Of a stretch of DNA of 64,000 bases, positions 59,603-64,000 are shown one piece after another. Source of the stretch: Pseudidiomarina aestuarii (GTDB taxonomy: Bacteria > Pseudomonadota > Gammaproteobacteria > Enterobacterales > Alteromonadaceae); NCBI RefSeq assembly GCF_003987355.1, contig NZ_PIPR01000001.1, positions 992,001 to 1,056,000 on the forward strand, written 5' to 3'. The notes under the pieces are model-generated. The model was not told the origin of the DNA. It worked only from the letters and a program-made list of their open reading frames with translations, and made no database searches. The position numbers and the translations under genes were made by a program. Positions within the stretch are counted from its first letter, which is position 1. Every line of letters begins with the position of its first letter.

Positions 59603-60598
59603 ATGCTGGCATTGAATGCTTTCCTATCCGCAACCGTTCTACTGAGTTCCAGTGTCACTGTGGAAACTTTGCCCGCAGCAGCTGCGGTTAATTGGATTGG
59701 TGTCAGCGCACCCAGCCCTGATGTGGTTTGGGTCAGTGGCTCCGATGCGACAATTGGCCGCAGTCTCGATGGTGGTCAGACATGGAACATCAGTAAACCA
59801 TCGACTACTGCTCTTGAATTTCGCGATATCGAAGCATTAGATAGTAACCAAGCCTATGCACTGAGCATCGGCGAAAATGGTGACTCCCGAGTTTATTACA
59901 CCAGCAACGGTGGCGAAAGCTGGCTATTACGCTATCGAGCGAGTGGCGAGCAGTTCCTCAATTGCATGGCGACAGCGCCCAGTGGCGAAGCTTGGATAAC
60001 CGGAGATACCATTGATGGGCGCTGGGATATGGTTCGCAGTGCTGATGGCCGCAATTGGCTGACTGCTCGAAATGCAATTGGACAAGCACCACAGGCCGGT
60101 GAAGGTGGTTTAGCTGCGAGTGGTGGCTGTATCCGCTTCAACAATGAAGTCTGGGCCATTGGAACCGCGAATGCCACCGTCGCGCGAGTTCTGTATAAGG
60201 GTGTTACACGCATACGCTTTCAAGTGCTGGATACACCCATAGCTGCTGGCCCCTCCGCCGGCATTGCCAGTGTTTGGCCCTATTCTGATAAGCACATGCT
60301 CATGGTCGGTGGTGACCTGAATCATCCAGAAGCGCGCCCGCGTATTGCAGAATACAAAGATGGCGATTTTATCGATTGGCCAGAGCCGCCTCTTGACGGT
60401 GCACTCTACAGCCTCACCATCACGCCGGATAGCGACGTACTCGTCACCAACCCAAGCGGTGCAGCTCTGCACAACGCCAGCACCAATGAATGGACAAAGA
60501 TCAGTGAGGCCAACATCTGGAATAGTGCCTGCGTAGCTGATCACTGCTATCTGGTCGGCAAAGAAGGCTATATCGGGAAATTCACAGTAACAGAGTAG
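59603..60598 (+). CDS. Exported Ycf48-like/BNR-repeat beta-propeller protein
   Basis: 331 residues. Hydrophobic N-terminus (MLALNAFLSATVLLSSS) as probable signal peptide. BNR/Asp-box-like repeats: GRSLDGGQTWN, YYTSNGGESWLL and RSADGRNWLT, in a pattern like the Ycf48/photosystem-II-stability-factor family, which in bacteria lacks that role. Function unknown. Follows yciK by 46 bases, likely co-transcribed. Its TAG stop abuts heptad-array copy 2. Confidence 0.8.
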   Translation: MLALNAFLSATVLLSSSVTVETLPAAAAVNWIGVSAPSPDVVWVSGSDATIGRSLDGGQTWNISKPSTTALEFRDIEALDSNQAYALSIGENGDSRVYYTSNGGESWLLRYRASGEQFLNCMATAPSGEAWITGDTIDGRWDMVRSADGRNWLTARNAIGQAPQAGEGGLAASGGCIRFNNEVWAIGTANATVARVLYKGVTRIRFQVLDTPIAAGPSAGIASVWPYSDKHMLMVGGDLNHPEARPRIAEYKDGDFIDWPEPPLDGALYSLTITPDSDVLVTNPSGAALHNASTNEWTKISEANIWNSACVADHCYLVGKEGYIGKFTVTE

Positions 60599-60766
60599 TT
60601 ACTGGCTACTAGCTATTGGCTACTGGTTACTGGTTACTGGTTACTGGTTACTGGTTACTGGTTACTGGTTACTCGAAAACCCAGATCTGCGCTCTTCTAA
60701 TAGCTAGTAACTAATAACTAATAGCTAGTAACTAATAGCTAGTAACAAGTAGCTAGTAGCTATTCA
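60599..60766. repeat. Inverted heptad-array element, copy 2
   Basis: Left array of eleven heptads (60599-60675), seven of them TTACTGG or its variant; core AAAACCCAGATCTGCGCTCTT (60676-60696); right array of nine clean heptads (60697-60759) of CTARTAR type plus one decayed unit. Arms are reverse complements. Lies between two convergent genes; the right array runs 14 bases into the coding end of the desulfurase fusion, supplying its last codons and TAG stop (60753-60755). Confidence 0.95.
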
Positions 60767-62864
60767 GCAGCGCGGTTCCGCCGGTGAGATGACTCACCTG
60801 GCAGAATCCGTGACGGCTGAGTACTTGCGCGGCGACCGCGCTCCGATGGCCCGAGCGACAGAGACAGACGATCGGACGTTGTTCATAGTCGTGACGATGG
60901 TCGTATATAAATTGGGTCAGTCGAGTCAGTGGCACGTTTACCACCGCAGCAGGCAAATTCAGTGGATTGACCTGATGTTCTTGTTGCTCGCGCACGTCGA
61001 CCACCAACGTTTCTGGGCGTTGTAACCAGCTTTGCTGCTCTTCCAAAGCAATGTCCACTAGATCGCAACAGCGCTGCTGCTGCGTGAGTTCACCAATTCG
61101 AAATGCAACAGCAAAATCTTCGTCATCGCGAGGGCATAATAAAGTTTGCTCGTGGACCAATTTCGTTAATAAATCGGCATTGGCTTGCTCACCAATAAAC
61201 GCGAAATCCACATGAGCTTTTGCTCCAGGGGCAATCGGTGAACTCAGTAAATAAGTCGGTTGGCGTGAGCCCACTCGGTACAGCCTGCGATTCCCAACCA
61301 GCAAACAGCCTTCAACCGGCAACTCACATTCCACCGGTGGACTACAGGTCATCAAGGTGGCGTGAAAAGGCCAGCCAACCGCATCTCGGGCAGCATCGCA
61401 ACCGCTAGCACACAACAATTGCGCCAACATAGCAGCCGGACTTGAAGCTGCATGTGGCGCTGTCGTCAACACTGCTTTGACACGGTAATGCTGACAAGCG
61501 ACGAGCTTCTCAATCCGTTCTGCCAACTCTGGCAACGGGTCAATGACAGCCATTTCGCGCGCACTGCGATCAATGACTAAGTAACAACATTGATTATCAA
61601 AACGCAGTTGTACTAATCCGTCGAGCTCAGAATCGACGTCTTCATTGGTATCCGCTACCAACAAACAGGACTGTCGTAATGCCCGCGCGGCATCTTTGAT
61701 TCGTTCGCAGGCAGACGCAATAGTTTCTGCCGAGGTGGCAGGACCAAAGGATAATCGAATCGCGGATTGTGACCGCCAATCTTCGAGTCCCATCGCATCC
61801 AGTACAAAGCTCCGTGGAACCTTCGAACTGCAGGCGGAGCCGGAGCTCACACGAATATTGGCTGCGTCAAAGACATCCATAATGTCTCGCGATGGCACGC
61901 CCCGCACCGAGAAGTTCAGTGTCGTCGGGACTGAGTGTTCGAGGGCATGGTTCAGTTCGAGAGTCGGAAACGCTTCACGCAGTGCCGCTAATAATTGGTC
62001 GCGATAATTCACCAAAACAGCATGTTGGTGGAATGTCTTTTCATCGGTTTCCAGCAGCACTTCAAACAAGGCATGCAGCGCCGCGATACCCGGCAGGTTT
62101 TCAGTGCCAGAACGGAGTCCTTGTTCCTGACCACCACCAATAATCAACGGCGTGAAAGCAGCACCCGAGCGCACATATAAAAAACCGATGCCTTTGGGGC
62201 CATATAATTTATGACCGCTAAATGGCGCATAATCGATACTGGTCGATGACAATCGCAACGCCTGCTTACCCAGCGCTTGCACGCAATCGACCATCCATGG
62301 AATCGTCGGATTGTGTGCGCGAATCACCCGTTCTAGGGTCTCGAGATTTTGTTGAACACCGGTCTCGTTATTCACCGCCATGGTACAAATCATCGCTGCA
62401 TCAGCAACGTGCGCAGCAATAAAGTCGTAATCAAGTAAACCATTGGCATCGACCGGGATAGCTTTGAGCTCAGCTTGGACATTGAGCAGTGAACGCCAAT
62501 GCTCCAACGCTTGGGGAACCGCCTTGTGTTCGGTGGCACCATAAAGCAACCAACGTTTCGCAGTCACATCCTTCTGACTCGCTTGCAGAGCTGACAGCAC
62601 GGCGGTTTGAATCCCTTCGGTAGCACCACTGGTAAAGATCAGATGGCCCTGTCCGGCACCCACGACGTCACGTCCGAGACGTCTCGTATCATCCAAAATA
62701 TAACGTGCTTGCAGACCCGTGATATGACTACTGCTGGGGTTACCAAATACATGCGCCATGACATGCTCGACGGCATTCGCAATGCGCGGTAGCACAGGAG
62801 TAGTGGCGTTGCAGTCGAGGTAAATCTCGGCCGTCTTGGGACGAATCTGAACGGGGGTAACCAT
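60753..62864 (-). CDS. Cysteine desulfurase / MBL-like / rhodanese fusion protein
   Basis: 703 residues in three parts. Residues 1-395: an IscS/NifS-type PLP aminotransferase with Lys219 in SGHKLYGPKG, active Cys345 in SSGSACSSK, and GHLIFTSGATEG. Residues about 420-590: a strand pattern like the MBL-fold persulfide dioxygenase (CYLVIDRSAREMAVIDP), but the metal motif is lost (VLTTAPHAAS where HxHxDH is expected). Residues about 600-703: a rhodanese domain with Cys669 in CLCRSGHRS. This would make a persulfide and pass it on within one chain. No partner such as IscU is beside it. The middle-domain assignment is inference; the end domains are clear. The C-terminal residues NSY come from the neighbouring repeat. 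Confidence 0.9.
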   Translation of the reverse strand: MVTPVQIRPKTAEIYLDCNATTPVLPRIANAVEHVMAHVFGNPSSSHITGLQARYILDDTRRLGRDVVGAGQGHLIFTSGATEGIQTAVLSALQASQKDVTAKRWLLYGATEHKAVPQALEHWRSLLNVQAELKAIPVDANGLLDYDFIAAHVADAAMICTMAVNNETGVQQNLETLERVIRAHNPTIPWMVDCVQALGKQALRLSSTSIDYAPFSGHKLYGPKGIGFLYVRSGAAFTPLIIGGGQEQGLRSGTENLPGIAALHALFEVLLETDEKTFHQHAVLVNYRDQLLAALREAFPTLELNHALEHSVPTTLNFSVRGVPSRDIMDVFDAANIRVSSGSACSSKVPRSFVLDAMGLEDWRSQSAIRLSFGPATSAETIASACERIKDAARALRQSCLLVADTNEDVDSELDGLVQLRFDNQCCYLVIDRSAREMAVIDPLPELAERIEKLVACQHYRVKAVLTTAPHAASSPAAMLAQLLCASGCDAARDAVGWPFHATLMTCSPPVECELPVEGCLLVGNRRLYRVGSRQPTYLLSSPIAPGAKAHVDFAFIGEQANADLLTKLVHEQTLLCPRDDEDFAVAFRIGELTQQQRCCDLVDIALEEQQSWLQRPETLVVDVREQQEHQVNPLNLPAAVVNVPLTRLTQFIYDHRHDYEQRPIVCLCRSGHRSAVAAQVLSRHGFCQVSHLTGGTALLNSY

Positions 62865-62894
62865 CGCTGAGAGACTGCTCCTTTGTGTCTGTAG

Positions 62895-63041
62895 TGACTG
62901 GCTACTAGCTATTGGCTACTAGCTATTGGCTATTGGCTATTGGCTATTAGCTATTAGCTATTAGCTATTAGCTACTAGAAAACACAGATCTGCGCCCTTC
63001 TAGTAACCAGTAACCAGTAACTAGTAACTAGTAACTAGTAG
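62895..63041. repeat. Inverted heptad-array element, copy 3
   Basis: Left array: a decayed unit then eleven heptads CTAYTRG (62902-62978); core AAAACACAGATCTGCGCCCTT (62979-62999); right array of six heptads CYAGTAR (63000-63041). Lies between nqrM (stop at 63050) and the start of the desulfurase fusion, both on the minus strand. Confidence 0.95.
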
Positions 63042-63049
63042 CGCCTTCG

Positions 63050-63262
63050 TTATTTGATGCGGTTTTGCTGCCACTGCTCTTCTTTTGCCATCCGAGCTTT
63101 ACGTTCATCGCAGGGTTCATCGCAATCGCAGGCTTTTTCCATGCCCAAGGCACCAATACCACCGCAGCTTCCAGAAATTGATTTACGTTGAACGATAAAG
63201 CCAACCGACATGGCTAACACCACCACCAAAAAGATGGCGAAAACGGCTAAAAATAATCCCAT
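63050..63262 (-). CDS. nqrM: Na+-NQR maturation protein NqrM
   Basis: 70 residues: one membrane helix (FLAVFAIFLVVVLAMSVGFI), then the cysteine motif SCGGIGALGMEKACDCDEPC of the NqrM (DUF539) family, thought to deliver iron for the Fe site between NqrD and NqrE. Directly downstream of apbE, as in the nqrABCDEF-apbE-nqrM operon. AGGAGGTC stands before the ATG. Confidence 0.95.
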   Translation of the reverse strand: MGLFLAVFAIFLVVVLAMSVGFIVQRKSISGSCGGIGALGMEKACDCDEPCDERKARMAKEEQWQQNRIK

Positions 63263-63297
63263 GCGGACCTCCTGACTATGATTCGACTTGCGGTTGA

Positions 63298-64000
63298 TTA
63301 CTGGTTCAAAAATGGCTCAAAAGCAGAGCTGGCGACTTCTTTAAAACTACCCTCTTCTCGAGTGACGAGTAACACCGCTAGACTTTTTTCCTCAGCAAAC
63401 GCAAGAGCTTCTTCTGCACCCATAACCGATAGTGCAGTCGCATATGCGTCTGCATCCATCGCCGTACCCGCAATCACTGTCACCGACACTAAATTGTGTT
63501 GGATAGGATACCCAGTGCGCGGATCAATCAAATGCGATAGCCGCCGTCCATCTTCTTCATAATAGTTACGGTAATCACCCGATGTCGCAATACCTGCGTC
63601 ACCTGGTTCGACAATACGTTGTACTGCACGTTCCGTAGAAATCGGCTTTTCGATGGCAATCCGCCACGGCTCGTCACCTGGCTTCTGACCTTTGGTGCGC
63701 ATTTCACCGCCAATTTCGACCAGATAATTATGAATTTCCATTTGCTCTAACAGTAAAGCAACTCGGTCAACGCCGTACCCTTTTGCGATAGTCGACAAGT
63801 CCACATAGAGATCTGGAACATCTTTGCGCAGCTGATGATTATCGACATGAAGGAGTTTATACCCTACTTGGTCTTGGACATCCTTGATTGCAGCTGGAGT
63901 CGGAGTATCAACAGGTCGACCATCTGGACCGAAGCCCCACAGATTAACCAAAGGCCCAACAGTAATGTCCAGCACTCCGCCCGTTTCTTCAGCAATTTCA
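63298..64000 (-). CDS. apbE: FAD:protein FMN transferase ApbE (5' part outside window)
   Basis: The open frame continues through base 64000 (ITVGPLVNLWGFGPDG is preceded in frame by EIAEETGGVLD), so the N-terminus is beyond the window. Seen: the ApbE core VDLSTIAKGYGVDRVA, EIGGEMRTKGQKP, TSGDYRNYYEEDGRRLSHLIDPRTGYP and the Mg-binding TAMDADAYATALSVMG. Attaches FMN covalently to threonines of NqrB and NqrC. Neighbour nqrM supports the role; nqrF is expected just upstream. Confidence 0.95.
   Translation of the reverse strand, partial: EIAEETGGVLDITVGPLVNLWGFGPDGRPVDTPTPAAIKDVQDQVGYKLLHVDNHQLRKDVPDLYVDLSTIAKGYGVDRVALLLEQMEIHNYLVEIGGEMRTKGQKPGDEPWRIAIEKPISTERAVQRIVEPGDAGIATSGDYRNYYEEDGRRLSHLIDPRTGYPIQHNLVSVTVIAGTAMDADAYATALSVMGAEEALAFAEEKSLAVLLVTREEGSFKEVASSAFEPFLNQ

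Noticed and set aside
60599-63041. Heptad arrays as a CRISPR array
   Set aside because: Units are only 7 bases, directly joined without unique spacers, and arranged as inverted arms; no cas genes are present.

Overview
The window is a gene-dense stretch of a gammaproteobacterial chromosome, most likely from the Alteromonadales and probably Idiomarinaceae (Idiomarina, Pseudidiomarina or Aliidiomarina). This is inferred from gene order and protein flavour: tig-clpP, folD beside an Arg/His/Pro tRNA cluster, purF-cvpA-dedD-folC-accD-truA-fimV-asd-pdxB-fabB-mnmC, cysS/ppiB-lpxH, apbE-nqrM, and many exported peptidases. No search could be run, so the taxon is an inference. No intergenic gap reaches 300 bases.

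Layout. 1-1888: clpP (cut by the window edge) and tig, minus strand, with a hairpin terminator between them. 1996-5401: a GAF-GGDEF diguanylate cyclase and two tandem exported Sel1-repeat paralogues. 5479-5980: four tRNA genes (Pro, Arg, His, Pro in transcription order) with a strong, stringent-type promoter. 6174-7046: folD. 7038-15221: a minus-strand operon of ten overlapping genes for an R64-like type IVb pilus (TcpQ-like/PilL, PilN secretin, PilO, PilP, PilQ ATPase, PilR, PilS and three further class-III-signal proteins, the last TadE-like). 15330-18014: topA. 18262-19605: an orphan astB. 19752-31206: the housekeeping run purF, cvpA, dedD, folC, accD, truA, fimV, asd, pdxB, fabB, all minus. 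31358-34516: mnmC, yfcL, fldB and a HIT-family gene, with convergent overlaps. 34537-43411: two exported zinc peptidases, a ZnuD-like TonB-dependent receptor behind a Zur-type box, and a dipeptidyl-peptidase IV. 43476-49867: an acyl-CoA thioesterase, an exported MBL-fold hydrolase, an M17 aminopeptidase, cysS, ppiB, lpxH, miaE. 49997-56069: a Yip1 membrane protein, an OlsF-like ornithine-lipid synthase, a dicarboxylate symporter with an apparent in-frame deletion, an exported unknown, smrA, sohB. 56169-64000: a VolA/Pla-1-type lipase lipoprotein, a YciK-type SDR, a Ycf48-like propeller, a cysteine desulfurase/MBL-like/rhodanese fusion, nqrM and apbE (cut by the window edge).

The features I consider most novel are: (i) three copies (19603-19744, 60599-60766, 62895-63041) of an intergenic element made of two inverted arrays of a degenerate heptanucleotide around a conserved core containing CAGATCTG, each sitting at the 3' ends of genes; (ii) the compact type IVb pilus operon with a TadE-like last gene and no prepilin peptidase; (iii) the three-domain sulfur-transfer fusion lying between two of the heptad elements; and (iv) the symporter that lacks one conserved membrane segment.

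The biology fits a marine proteolytic heterotroph: extracellular and periplasmic peptidases (metzincin, M28, DPP IV, M17), Zn acquisition to feed Zn enzymes, Na+-NQR maturation (ApbE, NqrM), and surface attachment (type IVb pilus, FimV, c-di-GMP).
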